Shown in pieces: positions 1 through 9,397 of a stretch of 37,924 nucleotides of DNA. Within the stretch, counting starts at the first letter, position 1, and the number at the start of each line of letters is the position of its first letter. Under the pieces are notes generated by a model, which worked only from the letters and a program-made list of their open reading frames with translations, searched no databases and was not told where the DNA came from. Position numbers and translations under genes: made by a program. Source of the DNA: Microcaldota archaeon (GTDB lineage Archaea > Micrarchaeota > Micrarchaeia > Micrarchaeales > CABMGC01); contig JAJZKW010000010.1 of assembly GCA_021803945.1 (NCBI GenBank), positions 1-37,924 on the forward strand, given 5' to 3'.

Positions 1-2
1 TT

Positions 3-73
3 TGGAGGCACAGGGAATTGAACCCAGGCCCGCGCCGTGTAAAGGCGCTATCCTACCACTAGACGATGCCTCC
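3..73 (-). tRNA. tRNA-Val (anticodon UAC)
   Basis: Reverse complement GGAGGCA...GCGCC-TTTACAC-GGCGC...GGGTTCAATTCC...TGCCTCC-A folds as a cloverleaf: 7-bp acceptor GGAGGCA/TGCCTCC, anticodon loop TTTACAC (UAC), T-loop TTCAATT. No encoded CCA. Confidence 0.95.
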
Positions 74-1297
74 TCATTTAGAATGCCTTGCAAAGAACTT
101 ATCTATCTTTCTGATTGCAGATTCTAATATATCTTGCGGCGCAAGCGCGACTATCCTTATATTGTCAGGAGAGCCGAAGCCCGACCCTCTTGTTATCTGC
201 ACACCTCCTTCGATGAGCAACCTTGTGGCTATGTCCTTGTCGGTCTTGAGCCTCAGCTGACTGAAATCCACCTTCGGGAAGAGGTAGAAGGCGCCCCTCG
301 GCAGCACCGCATGCATGTACCTGCTCTCATTGATAAGCCTGTGCGCAAGATTTACCCTGGAACTTATCTCTTTAACCATCTTCCTGATGCTTGATCCGTG
401 CTCTTTTGCGTTCCTTATCGAAGCTGCAAACGCATACTGCGAAAGGGTGTTCGAGGACAGCCGCATCTTTGCGAAATCCGGCAGCTTGCGCCTTATCTCG
501 TCCATCTCTTTTCCTCCTTCTGGCATTATCACATAGCCTATCCTCAGGCCCGTTGCGCTGAAGTCCTTTGATGCTCCCCCCAGTATCACGGTTGGTATGC
601 CCTTGGAGACCTCTGACATGCTGGTGAAGCGGGCTCCGTTGAATACTATCTCGTCGTATATCTCGTCGCTTATCACGATCATGTCGTTGTCGTTTGCGAT
701 CTCGGCCATCTCGCTGAGCGTTTTCCTTTCTATGACAGCGCCGTTTGGGTTGCTCGGGTTTGAGAATATCAGGTATTTCGCCCTCCTTCCGGATCTCTTT
801 AGCTTTTTCCTAAGCATGTCGGTGTCTACGCTGCGCCCTTCGCCGTCCACATAGTCAGCAGTAATTGGTATTCCGCCGTTGATCTGGAGGGCGGACATGT
901 ACAATGGATAGAATGGCCTTAGCATGGCCCCTGTATCTCCGGGGTTTATGAGGAGCGAATTCAGGAAGAGGATCGCTTCGCTTACGCCCTGGGTCACCAG
1001 TATGTCGTCTTCGCTCACATCAAGGTTGTAGAGCCTTTTATGCCTCTCTGATATGGCCTCCCTCAGCTCCCTTATGCCTGCATGGTAAGAGTATCCTGTC
1101 CTCCCCTCCTTTACGGCCTTAACTAACGCGTCTATCGTGTACTTGGGGGTCGGGAAGTATGCGACCGGGTCTCCCCTGTTGAGCCTTATAATACTCTTGC
1201 CGGATCGGACAAGCCTCTCTGCTATGTAGTCTTGCTCCTCTATAACATTTACTGCGTACTCGCTACGCCTGGACAAGCCGAACATGATTACCAGCAT
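74..1297 (-). CDS. Class I/II PLP-dependent aminotransferase (aspartate aminotransferase-like)
   Basis: NPSNPNGAV, SDEIYDEI and GGASKDFSATGLRIGY (PLP Lys) motifs. Start may be the internal Met at 1285. Confidence 0.9.
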   Translation of the reverse strand: MLVIMFGLSRRSEYAVNVIEEQDYIAERLVRSGKSIIRLNRGDPVAYFPTPKYTIDALVKAVKEGRTGYSYHAGIRELREAISERHKRLYNLDVSEDDILVTQGVSEAILFLNSLLINPGDTGAMLRPFYPLYMSALQINGGIPITADYVDGEGRSVDTDMLRKKLKRSGRRAKYLIFSNPSNPNGAVIERKTLSEMAEIANDNDMIVISDEIYDEIVFNGARFTSMSEVSKGIPTVILGGASKDFSATGLRIGYVIMPEGGKEMDEIRRKLPDFAKMRLSSNTLSQYAFAASIRNAKEHGSSIRKMVKEISSRVNLAHRLINESRYMHAVLPRGAFYLFPKVDFSQLRLKTDKDIATRLLIEGGVQITRGSGFGSPDNIRIVALAPQDILESAIRKIDKFFARHSK

Positions 1298-1363
1298 TAA
1301 TATTTATCCACGCTACCTTTTTAATCTTGATTTGGAATATTCCAATTGCATCGGGTGATCAGA

Positions 1364-1924
1364 ATGGGAAATAAGATAAGGATATTTGGATTTGGAGGAA
1401 GTTTCAGGAAGGGATCGTATACCAAGGCCCTGCTTCATGCAGCCAAGGAGCTGGTGCCTGAAGACGCCGAGCTCGAGATATTCGACATAGGAGGAATACC
1501 GCTCTTCAACCAGGATCTTGAGAAGAACATGCCGGCCGAGGTCAGGAGATTCAAGGACGGGATAAAGGCCGCTGACGCTGTGCTGATATCTACTCCAGAG
1601 TATAATTATTCGGTTCCAGGGTTCCTGAAGAATGCGATAGACTGGGCCTCCAGACCGTATAATGACAACTCTTTTGAGGACAAGCCAGTCGCAGTTATGA
1701 GCGGGTCTGGAGGGACGTTCGGCGGGTCGAGGGCGCAGTACCACCTTAGGCAGATGATGGTATTCCTGAATGCGCATATGATCAACAAGCCTGAGGTCAT
1801 AGTGACGTTCATTAACGAGAAGGTCAGCCCTGAAGGCGTTGTGACGGACCAGAAGACGAGGGAGAAGATAAAGGAGATGCTCGAGGCCCTTGTCTCGTGG
1901 ACAAACAGGCTTGGGCGCAGGTAG
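1364..1924 (+). CDS. NADPH-dependent FMN reductase family protein
   Basis: GSFRKGSYTKALL near the N-terminus, TPEYNYSVPGFLKNAIDW, GSGGTFGGSRAQ. ATG at 1364 chosen over the longer ORF start. Confidence 0.88.
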   Translation: MGNKIRIFGFGGSFRKGSYTKALLHAAKELVPEDAELEIFDIGGIPLFNQDLEKNMPAEVRRFKDGIKAADAVLISTPEYNYSVPGFLKNAIDWASRPYNDNSFEDKPVAVMSGSGGTFGGSRAQYHLRQMMVFLNAHMINKPEVIVTFINEKVSPEGVVTDQKTREKIKEMLEALVSWTNRLGRR

Positions 1925-1925
1925 C

Positions 1926-2594
1926 TCACTTGGCAGCGAGCCTGGCCTCTTCTATCATAAGCATGCCCCTGTTGCCCATCCACTCCTTCTTTGACTTAAT
2001 TATCTCTATTCTCTTCTCAAAGAGCGGAGCGTCGAGCACGAAGCTCTCCGCCTCGCCGCCTTCGAAGAGCATGTTTATGCCGTACCTATCATGAAGCCCG
2101 CGGAGCGTGGAGATCATGCCCCTGTCTATCCTCCTTCCAAGGAATGACTCGTCCATGCCCTCTGCGGAGACTGATGTTATTATAGCGTTGAAATCCCTGT
2201 CAAGCTCTGCGAGCTCTGTTTCCGGGTCTATGTGCCACAGCGGCGCTATGTGCTCTATCCCCAGCTCCCTGGCGATGGCATCTATCCTGTCTCCCTGGTA
2301 CCTGCTGTATGTAGCGCCTGTCACCAGAAGCTTTACGCCGTTCTCAATCAGCACGTTCCTGAGGTCTGCAAGCTCCTCCTCCTTCCTTCCCTCTGTATCT
2401 GCAAACGCCTGCCTTATTCCAAGAACCTCGGCCTGAAGCTTTGTGTGCTTGACATTTGGGTAGTGGAACATGTAGCTCTCCCTGCTCCTTGAGACCATGG
2501 TTATAAGCAGATCTATCTCTACTCCTATGGAAATGGCCTTATGCAGGGCTAGGGTAGAATCCTTTCCGCCGCTGAACAGGCATGCGTTTGTCAT
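1926..2594 (-). CDS. dph6: Diphthine--ammonia ligase (Dph6-type ATP-PPase)
   Basis: N-terminal LFSGGKDSTLALHKA PP-loop, GATYSRYQGDRID, LFEGGEAESFVLDAPLF motifs. Start at 2594 (MTNACLFSGGKDS). Confidence 0.88.
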   Translation of the reverse strand: MTNACLFSGGKDSTLALHKAISIGVEIDLLITMVSRSRESYMFHYPNVKHTKLQAEVLGIRQAFADTEGRKEEELADLRNVLIENGVKLLVTGATYSRYQGDRIDAIARELGIEHIAPLWHIDPETELAELDRDFNAIITSVSAEGMDESFLGRRIDRGMISTLRGLHDRYGINMLFEGGEAESFVLDAPLFEKRIEIIKSKKEWMGNRGMLMIEEARLAAK

Positions 2595-2648
2595 ACGATC
2601 ACGTAATGGCCGGCAGGCAGAAAAGCGGCATTGCAATGTCGGCCTGTT

Positions 2649-3980
2649 TCATGCCGTTATCTTCCTTATATCGGAATTCGCGGTTTCCTTTGAAAGCAGC
2701 GCAGATGATAGGATGAAGAGCTCCCCTATCACCACGAAGATCCCAAGCACAAAGAAGAACACAGGGGACGAAGGCTTTGCAACGAGGAGCATCAAGACAG
2801 AGCTCCATGACCCTATTATGAAGCCGCCGTTGAATGATATTCCTACGCCTGTGCTCCTGAGCTTCGTCGGGAACTTCTCAGAGAGATACGAAGGTATCAC
2901 GCCGTATATGCCAGTGGTCAGGAAAGCCAGTATGCTTGCCGCAATTGCCACGCCTGCGTATCCGAAGCCTTCGGTGGTTATTACGTATGAGAGCGGAAGC
3001 GCGAGGGCTATTGAGAATGCTGAGTATATGCCTATCGTAAGGCGCCTTCCGATCCTGTCGCTTGCGTATCCTGACAGGAGATAGCCCAGCAGGGATGACA
3101 ATATCGCTATTATCACTACGTATATGAATGTTGGGAACGGCATGAAATTATTTATCGAAAGTATCGTAGGGTACAAACCGAGAGTGAGGGAATATACCCA
3201 GGCTATGCCGGTCATTGCCAGCGCCCCGGTAAGGAACGAGTACACTGTCCCTTTGTGCGAAAAGATCTCCTTTATCGGTGACCTGGACAGCTTCTTCTCC
3301 TTCTTCTCGTCAATCCAGAGGGCAGATTCAGGCATCTTTAGCCTTATGGCAAGTCCTGCCAGGGCAGGTATTATTCCTATGAAGAACATCCATCTCCACC
3401 CCTGCGCCATGAATGCAGCTCCTGGGAACACGTAGTGCAGCCCAAGGAATACTATTGCAGCCAGGACGTATCCTATCGGATATCCTGTCTGCATCATGCC
3501 TCCGAAAAGGCCGCGCTTCTTGCCAGGCGCGCTCTCCATCATGATCGCTGCGCTGTTGCCGTATTCGCCTCCTGCAAATACTCCGGTGAGTATCCTGAGC
3601 GCGACCAGGAGCACCACTGCCAGCGCTCCTGCTGACGCATATGTAGGAAGCAGGCCAGTGGCAAATATTACGACTCCGAGGCCGAGCAGGGTGATTATCA
3701 TGCTGTATTTCCTGCCTACCATGTCTCCGACCTTTCCGAATATTAGGCCGCCCAGCGGCCTGAAGACTAGAGATATGAAGTATATGCTAAGTGCGCCTAT
3801 TATCGCGTAAGAGCTTCCGACAGGGAAGAACAGAGCAGCCAGTACTGGCACAAGGAGGAACATTGCGCTCAGGTCAAAGGCGTCCATCGTCCAGCCGGCA
3901 AGTGCGCCTGGAAACACCCGCCTTGCATTCTTTTGGTCCTGCGACCTCTCTTTTGGCATTGTCTCATATGGGAATTGCAT
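2649..3980 (-). CDS. MFS transporter (metabolite/sugar:H+ symporter-like)
   Basis: About 12 hydrophobic segments; RPLGGLIFGKVGDMVGRKYS and SDRIGRRLT signature loops. Confidence 0.85.
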   Translation of the reverse strand: MQFPYETMPKERSQDQKNARRVFPGALAGWTMDAFDLSAMFLLVPVLAALFFPVGSSYAIIGALSIYFISLVFRPLGGLIFGKVGDMVGRKYSMIITLLGLGVVIFATGLLPTYASAGALAVVLLVALRILTGVFAGGEYGNSAAIMMESAPGKKRGLFGGMMQTGYPIGYVLAAIVFLGLHYVFPGAAFMAQGWRWMFFIGIIPALAGLAIRLKMPESALWIDEKKEKKLSRSPIKEIFSHKGTVYSFLTGALAMTGIAWVYSLTLGLYPTILSINNFMPFPTFIYVVIIAILSSLLGYLLSGYASDRIGRRLTIGIYSAFSIALALPLSYVITTEGFGYAGVAIAASILAFLTTGIYGVIPSYLSEKFPTKLRSTGVGISFNGGFIIGSWSSVLMLLVAKPSSPVFFFVLGIFVVIGELFILSSALLSKETANSDIRKITA

Positions 3981-4211
3981 GGCAAGAATTAAATATGTTT
4001 ATCTCTCCCGAGCCTGCTAGTCCGCTAAAAATTTTATCCGTGCCTTGTAGACTGGACAATAAAAAGTCAGCTGTTATGATAGGGGCTTGACAAATTAAAT
4101 ACTCAGTATCCATAATGAACCTGGGTTTTATCTCTTTTTGTCATCGAAAATTGATGATTTAAAGGCCCTGAAGGCATGTACGACGAGCGCAACAAGTTGG
4201 TCAGCGCCGGG

Positions 4212-4667
4212 CTAAAACCTTATTGTATTGCCGATCTTCAAATTCATCTCCTTTATTGAGCCTTTAGGAAGCTCCAGCGTATACCTTGATATCCTTTTCG
4301 AGAGATGAAGTGGGCAGTCAAATATTGACTTGCAGGGCTCCGCATTCTCAAACATATCAACCACCTTTTTCTTGTTGTTCAACCAGATTATATCAAGCCT
4401 GAACCTGGTGTTAAACATCCATATGCTGTGCTTCGAGTCATCCCCATATACGAAGATCATGCCTTCGTTTTTTTTGATGCTGTTTCTGTACATCAGTCCC
4501 AGCCTTCGCTTCTTTACGGTATCTGCAACCTCCACAATGAACTTTCTGCCTTTTACTAAGATTGTCTTTTTGCCAAACTTCTCTGTATGGTAGTATATAT
4601 TGGTCCTGATAAGGTGTCTAATCCTCTTCAAGTAAGTTATTACATCCATTAAATATCCATAGGTCAT
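4212..4667 (-). CDS. DUF192 family protein
   Basis: VEVADTVKKRRLGLMYRNSIKKNEGMIFVY...HSIWMFNTRFRLDIIWLN...LELPKGSI pattern characteristic of DUF192. Confidence 0.8.
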   Translation of the reverse strand: MTYGYLMDVITYLKRIRHLIRTNIYYHTEKFGKKTILVKGRKFIVEVADTVKKRRLGLMYRNSIKKNEGMIFVYGDDSKHSIWMFNTRFRLDIIWLNNKKKVVDMFENAEPCKSIFDCPLHLSKRISRYTLELPKGSIKEMNLKIGNTIRF

Positions 4668-4726
4668 ACTCCTCTCTGCTTTTTAAGCGGGAGAGCATTG
4701 ACCCAAAATTATGGTAAAAAGAAATC

Positions 4727-4835
4727 TATTTAAACCGCTATGTTCAAGTAATTGATTGGTGAGTTAATGCAGGATGGCGGAGGAGGAGGAGGTTAAGTAA
4801 AACAGTGCAGATGGTTACGTTAAGGTCTTTTTTTT
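4727..4835 (+). other. Candidate short transcription unit: TATA box, Gly6 mini-ORF (4767-4796, MQDGGGGGG) or sRNA, then T8 terminator
   Basis: AAAAGAAATC-TATTTAAA (BRE/TATA-like, 4727-4734), ATG 33 nt after the box, GGAGGAGGAGGAGGT tract, TTTTTTTT at 4828-4835 on the plus strand. Confidence 0.35.
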
Positions 4836-6219
4836 ATGTGTAAGGAAGCCGTTCGGCTCTTTGCACCTTATATTCATTCTCAAGTATGTTCTGTTGTATT
4901 GAATAAATGCTATCAAATCTTCTATAGCAAAGAGAACCTCCGATTATGTTTGTTATTATCAGAAAAGTAGATGACACGCCTTGTATCTCTGTCTTGAAGT
5001 ACTCCATAGTCTTGTCCAGTTCTGAATCTGAGAACACCGGCATGATTAATAGGATGCTGTTTGGTATGCCGATGTCTCCTTCAAGTGCGTACTTGTTCGC
5101 TATCTTATTATAGGCTATTATCTCTCTAAGTATTTTCGGCCTTGTCTTTGCGAAATTATATGCGTTTATGTACTTGAGCTGTATTATTGCGATATACTTT
5201 ACTGGTATCTTCTCAGCGGTTATCGTTATTCTTCTTATTATTCCACTCTCTAAGAGCCTTAGATAGGTGTATCTAGCTGTCCCTTTCGGTAGGCTGTTTC
5301 TTAACTCTATATCTGAAAAGTCAGCATTTCCGTTTCTGTTCAGTTCCTTAAGCATAATAATCTCTCTTTTCAGTAGTTCTCCGGGACCTGGATGCCTCTT
5401 TTCTGTTGATCTTTTCCATTCCATCTGCGATATGGCTTTTTCAATGAAATCATCCCTTAGCGGAATATACCCGTATCCTTGTGATATTGGAGACATCTGC
5501 CATGTGGAATCATATCTATTAAGTGGACTTTCCGACCTCAGTTTCCACAGCGTGTTCTCCGCTAGTCCGCTGCTCCTGTCAATAAGATAAAGAAGCAGAT
5601 CATAGTTTCCCTTAGTCTCAGCTGCAAATTGAATCTTAGGCTCATTTGCCAGCGCGCGTTTTATTTCATCAATTCGTGGTTTCTGTTCTCTGAATTTTAT
5701 CTTTATCACATACGTGTTGAATCCCAATGCGCTGGTGGATATTTCGGCCAGGTATCTTATACCTAGACTCTTTTCAAGTATTTTTATCCTGTGCTGGACA
5801 GTCTGTTCTCTTTTGTCAACTATATCTGCTATTTTTGACTTGGGCATTCTTGCATTCATGCTCAGAGCAGATAATATTTTGGTATCAAAAACATCCACAT
5901 CCACTTCGCGGCCAGGCAAACTGGCGGAATTTTGGTTTTCTTCTGGCCATGAGATTTTACCTCCTGATGAAGTTATTATCTTTTTTGCTTTTTCAAGGTT
6001 GTTTATAGTCACAACCTTTTTCTTAACGTATCTACCATCTTCAAGTATTCTTCCCAAATATTCAGATGTTATTTTTACACGCTTTTCTTCTTTATCCCAC
6101 TTCCCACTATCCCTGTACAGATAATATTTTTTGTTTATTCTTTTTACTGTTATATAGAATCCGTAAGACTTTTTCAGTCTCTCTAATGTTGAAGCTATAC
6201 CCTGGGGCAGATCTGCCAT
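4834..6219 (-). CDS. Tandem Lrp/AsnC-type transcriptional regulator with extra N-terminal domain
   Basis: First HTH FDTKILSALSMNARMPKSKIADIVDKREQTVQHRIKILEK followed by a RAM-like segment, then second HTH LLKREIIMLKELNRNGNADFSDIELRNSLPKGTARYTYLRLLESGIIRR plus a RAM-like segment. ATG at 6219 preferred over TTG at 6240. Confidence 0.7.
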   Translation of the reverse strand: MADLPQGIASTLERLKKSYGFYITVKRINKKYYLYRDSGKWDKEEKRVKITSEYLGRILEDGRYVKKKVVTINNLEKAKKIITSSGGKISWPEENQNSASLPGREVDVDVFDTKILSALSMNARMPKSKIADIVDKREQTVQHRIKILEKSLGIRYLAEISTSALGFNTYVIKIKFREQKPRIDEIKRALANEPKIQFAAETKGNYDLLLYLIDRSSGLAENTLWKLRSESPLNRYDSTWQMSPISQGYGYIPLRDDFIEKAISQMEWKRSTEKRHPGPGELLKREIIMLKELNRNGNADFSDIELRNSLPKGTARYTYLRLLESGIIRRITITAEKIPVKYIAIIQLKYINAYNFAKTRPKILREIIAYNKIANKYALEGDIGIPNSILLIMPVFSDSELDKTMEYFKTEIQGVSSTFLIITNIIGGSLCYRRFDSIYSIQQNILENEYKVQRAERLPYT

Positions 6220-6253
6220 ATTAGGATATAACCATAACAATCCTTTTAAATTA

Positions 6254-6270
6254 TTAGGTTATAAACCTAA
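6254..6270. promoter_or_regulatory. Palindrome TTAGGTT-ATA-AACCTAA, candidate operator
   Basis: Perfect 7-bp arms with 3-bp spacer in the intergenic region upstream of the Lrp-like gene; a partial copy TTAGGATATAACC lies at 6221-6233. Confidence 0.45.
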
Positions 6271-6404
6271 GATATAACTTAATAAAACAGTCAGTTTTTA
6301 TAAAATAAACTGTTATTATTTGCCTGTTTACTTTCATAACCTCGGATAAAAGACCTAGTTCATATATACTAGTTCACTCATATACATACTTCGTGGTCTG
6401 GGGA

Positions 6405-6581
6405 ATGTTTATGGGTATGAGCAAACCTGTTTTAAGATTCGTTTCCTTGCTAGGTTCCCACCTCACTAATCATCTAGCCGATGAATCCGTCCCCGCCACA
6501 ATCCCTCCAGATTCTGAGGAGAGGCCTGTCAGATGGGTCCCTGACGGCGCAAATTCGTGGAGAATAATATATGCTGATTGA
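6405..6581 (+). CDS. Small hypothetical protein, divergent from the Lrp-like regulator
   Basis: ORF with ATG at 6405 and a TATA-like CATATATAC about 40 bp upstream; followed closely by the ORF at 6603. Confidence 0.4.
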   Translation: MFMGMSKPVLRFVSLLGSHLTNHLADESVPATIPPDSEERPVRWVPDGANSWRIIYAD

Positions 6582-6602
6582 TTCTGCAAACGGGGTAACG
6601 AA

Positions 6603-6872
6603 ATGGGTAAGAGAATAAGAGGCAATAGTGGCAACAACAGGTATTTTTTTGTCAAACCGGTTGTAAAGGAGAATGTGTATAAGACGGCGAAGAGGCTGAT
6701 AGGGATGGAAAGGGTAAAGGAGGTCGCAATAACCGAAGGCGATTACGGGTTCGTGATTAAGGCAGCTCCTCTAAACGATAGCCAAAGCGACTATCTCTTC
6801 AGAAAGATAATGGAAGTCGTTGGAGGCTCCTCTAACAATGCAGTATGCCTGTTCCAGTACAGCAAAAAGTAA
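6603..6872 (+). CDS. Small hypothetical protein, possibly a stand-alone RAM/Lrp-effector-like fold
   Basis: ATG start; VYKTAKRLIGMERVKEVAITEGDYGFVIKAAPLN resembles the RAM-domain strand/helix pattern. Confidence 0.5.
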   Translation: MGKRIRGNSGNNRYFFVKPVVKENVYKTAKRLIGMERVKEVAITEGDYGFVIKAAPLNDSQSDYLFRKIMEVVGGSSNNAVCLFQYSKK

Positions 6873-7049
6873 AGGAATCGTCGATTGCAGGCATGACTTT
6901 TGCCTTCTCCTTTCGTAGCTCTAGAGACAGACCTGCAGACGAAAAGCTCATCCTTTTTCTGTAATAATCAAAACCACGATCGGTGGAGCGGGCCTGTTCA
7001 GACACTCCGAATAACGTTTGTTTCCATCTAGATATGCGATGGTTTTCCT

Positions 7050-7667
7050 TTAGCCGTGCGATGCGCTGAGCTTCTTCTTCACGTGCTTCAGTGAAGAGAA
7101 CATGTCCCTGTCTATCTCGTTGAGCCGCATGGAGATGTACCTCTCCTGGTGCTTCATCCCTGGTATTACGACATAATCGAGGGCGTTGACCCTCCTCTTC
7201 GTCTTCTCTATCTCTATGACTATCCTCCTGAGTCCCTGCTCCCTCTGGGCCACATCTATCATTGTGCTTATCACATCTGCGAAAGATATCCTTATGTCGT
7301 CCACTGATATGTTTGCGGACAGGAAGCTGTAGTCAACTGCAGGCTGCTCCGCGCTCTTCGATATCTCAGGGACCCTGACGCCCATTATGTTCTTTACGCT
7401 TATGCTTATCGGATTGGCCTCCTTCATGTGCATTGCGAGCTGCTCGAGCTCGAACGTGCCTACGTATGTAGACGCTATCCCGACTGTCTTGTAGGCGCCG
7501 TTCATCAGCTGCATGAGGTAGTTCCTGTCCTTCGTCGACTGCTGTATGAGCTTCATGAACTCGAGCACCAGGACCTCCCTCTTCTTCTTGAGGAGGTTGT
7601 AGCCCTTCCGGGCCCTGACAATCCCCTTCCTTGTGTTTATGAGGTTCATCCTTGTAGGGCTTAGCAT
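7050..7667 (-). CDS. atpD: A-type ATP synthase subunit D
   Basis: MLSPTRMNLINTRKGIVRARKGYNLLKKKREVLVLEF...RRVNALDYVVIPGMKHQERYISMRLNEIDRDMFSSLKHVKKKL. Confidence 0.93.
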   Translation of the reverse strand: MLSPTRMNLINTRKGIVRARKGYNLLKKKREVLVLEFMKLIQQSTKDRNYLMQLMNGAYKTVGIASTYVGTFELEQLAMHMKEANPISISVKNIMGVRVPEISKSAEQPAVDYSFLSANISVDDIRISFADVISTMIDVAQREQGLRRIVIEIEKTKRRVNALDYVVIPGMKHQERYISMRLNEIDRDMFSSLKHVKKKLSASHG

Positions 7668-7671
7668 CGTT

Positions 7672-8016
7672 TCACCTGTTGTCCCCGCTGCCACCGAGCT
7701 TGCCCCTCTTCATCCTGTCGTTCAGCTTGTCTATGTTCTTCTGCGCTACGTCCCCTAGGCCCAGCCCCAGGTCTGAAACCACGGCATTGAGATACCATAG
7801 TATGTCGCCACACTCGCTTGCGAGGTCGTCCCTGTCCAGCCTTGCATTGTCGCGCATGTGCTTCTTTACCTTGTTGCAGAGCTCCCCCACTTCGCCTGAT
7901 AGGCCTATGCATGGATAGTAAAGCCTGTGCCGCCTGGGGTATATTACGGTCTTCCTTGCGAGCCTTTGGTACGAATCAAAGTCAATGGCGCTTTTCCTGC
8001 TTGCCTTCCTTGGCAT
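7672..8016 (-). CDS. MazG-like nucleotide pyrophosphohydrolase
   Basis: [18 protein letters not shown]...[23 protein letters not shown]: ExxE...ExxD MazG signature. Confidence 0.85.
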   Translation of the reverse strand: MPRKASRKSAIDFDSYQRLARKTVIYPRRHRLYYPCIGLSGEVGELCNKVKKHMRDNARLDRDDLASECGDILWYLNAVVSDLGLGLGDVAQKNIDKLNDRMKRGKLGGSGDNR

Positions 8017-9397
8017 TTTTCTCCCTCTTATAGTATTTTGCTATGTACTCCTCCTTTATCCTGTTGAGCTCCTGCTCAGGCAGCATCGAGAGCAGCTCCC
8101 ATCCTATGTCAAGCGTGTCATCTATGCTCCTTGCCTCATATGTCCCCTGCCTTATGAACCTGTTCTCGAATTCGTCACCGAAGCGCAGGAACATCTTGTC
8201 CATCTCGCTTAATGCCTCAGCGCCCACTATTGAGCTAAGGCTCTTGGCTTCCTGCGCCCTTGCATACGCGCCGTAGAGCTGGTCTGCCACCCCTCTGTGG
8301 TCCTCCCTTGTCTTGCCTGCGCCTATGCCGTTCGGCATCAGCCTTGAAAGCGAGCCTATAGGCTGTATCGGAGGATAGATCCCCTTGTTCACAAGGTCCC
8401 TGCTCATGTATATCTGGCCCTCGGTTATGTAGCCTGTAAGGTCTATTATCGGATGGGTGACGTCGTCCCCTGGCATCGTGACGATGTCAAGCTGGGTTAT
8501 GCTTCCCTTCTTCCCCTTGACCACCCCTGCGCGCTCGTATATGCTTGCGAAGTCGGTGTACATGTAGCCAGGATATCCCCTTCTTCCAGGTACTTCTTCC
8601 CTTGCGCTCGAGAGCTCCCTGAGCGCCTCGGCATAGTTCGTCATGTCATTGATTATAACAAGGACGTGCATGCCACGCTCGTACGCAAGGTATTCCGCTG
8701 TCGTGAGGGCTATCCTTGGTGTAAGTATCCTCTCTATGCTAGGGTCATCTGCCAGGTTGATGAATGCCGCAGTCCTGCTGAGCGCTCCGGTCTTCCTGAA
8801 CTCGCTGGTGAAATATTCTGCGTCGTCGTACGTTATACCTATCCCTGCGAACACCACGGCGAAGCTCTCGTTGGAGTTCTTCACCTTTGCCTGCCTCGTT
8901 ATCTGCGCTGCCAGTTCGTTATGCGGCAGCCCGGAACCCGAGAAGAGCGGGAGCTTCTGCCCCCTTACCAGGGTGTTGAGCCCGTCTATAGTCGATATGC
9001 CGGTCTCTATGAAATCGCTTGGCTTCTGCCTTGACGCTGGGTTTATCGGCTCTCCGTTTATGTCCCTGGACTCCTTGAAATTTATTCCTGCCTTTATGTC
9101 CCTAGGCCTTCCCTGTCCGTCGAAGATGCGGCCAAGCATGTCGTCGCTGACCCCGATGTGGAACGTATCCCCCAGGAAACTGACTGATGTCTTGTCTACG
9201 TTTATCCCCTCCGTCGGTCCGAAGACCTGCACCACCGCATACCTGCTTGTCGTCTCGAGGACCTGGCCCAGCCTTATCTCGCCTGTGCCGAGCCTGACCT
9301 TGACTATCTCGTTGTATGCGGCGCTGCTCACCTTCCCGACTATCACCAGGGGTCCTGCGACCCTTTCTATCGTATTGTAGTTTATTTCGAATTTCAT
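7982..9397 (-). CDS. atpB: A-type ATP synthase subunit B
   Basis: [50 protein letters not shown]-like segment, [19 protein letters not shown]. Confidence 0.97.
   Translation of the reverse strand: MKFEINYNTIERVAGPLVIVGKVSSAAYNEIVKVRLGTGEIRLGQVLETTSRYAVVQVFGPTEGINVDKTSVSFLGDTFHIGVSDDMLGRIFDGQGRPRDIKAGINFKESRDINGEPINPASRQKPSDFIETGISTIDGLNTLVRGQKLPLFSGSGLPHNELAAQITRQAKVKNSNESFAVVFAGIGITYDDAEYFTSEFRKTGALSRTAAFINLADDPSIERILTPRIALTTAEYLAYERGMHVLVIINDMTNYAEALRELSSAREEVPGRRGYPGYMYTDFASIYERAGVVKGKKGSITQLDIVTMPGDDVTHPIIDLTGYITEGQIYMSRDLVNKGIYPPIQPIGSLSRLMPNGIGAGKTREDHRGVADQLYGAYARAQEAKSLSSIVGAEALSEMDKMFLRFGDEFENRFIRQGTYEARSIDDTLDIGWELLSMLPEQELNRIKEEYIAKYYKREKNAKEGKQEKRH

Noticed and set aside
4152-4171. 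C/D-box sRNA-like TGATGA...CTGA
   Set aside because: No C'/D boxes or second CTGA at suitable spacing; chance match is likely.
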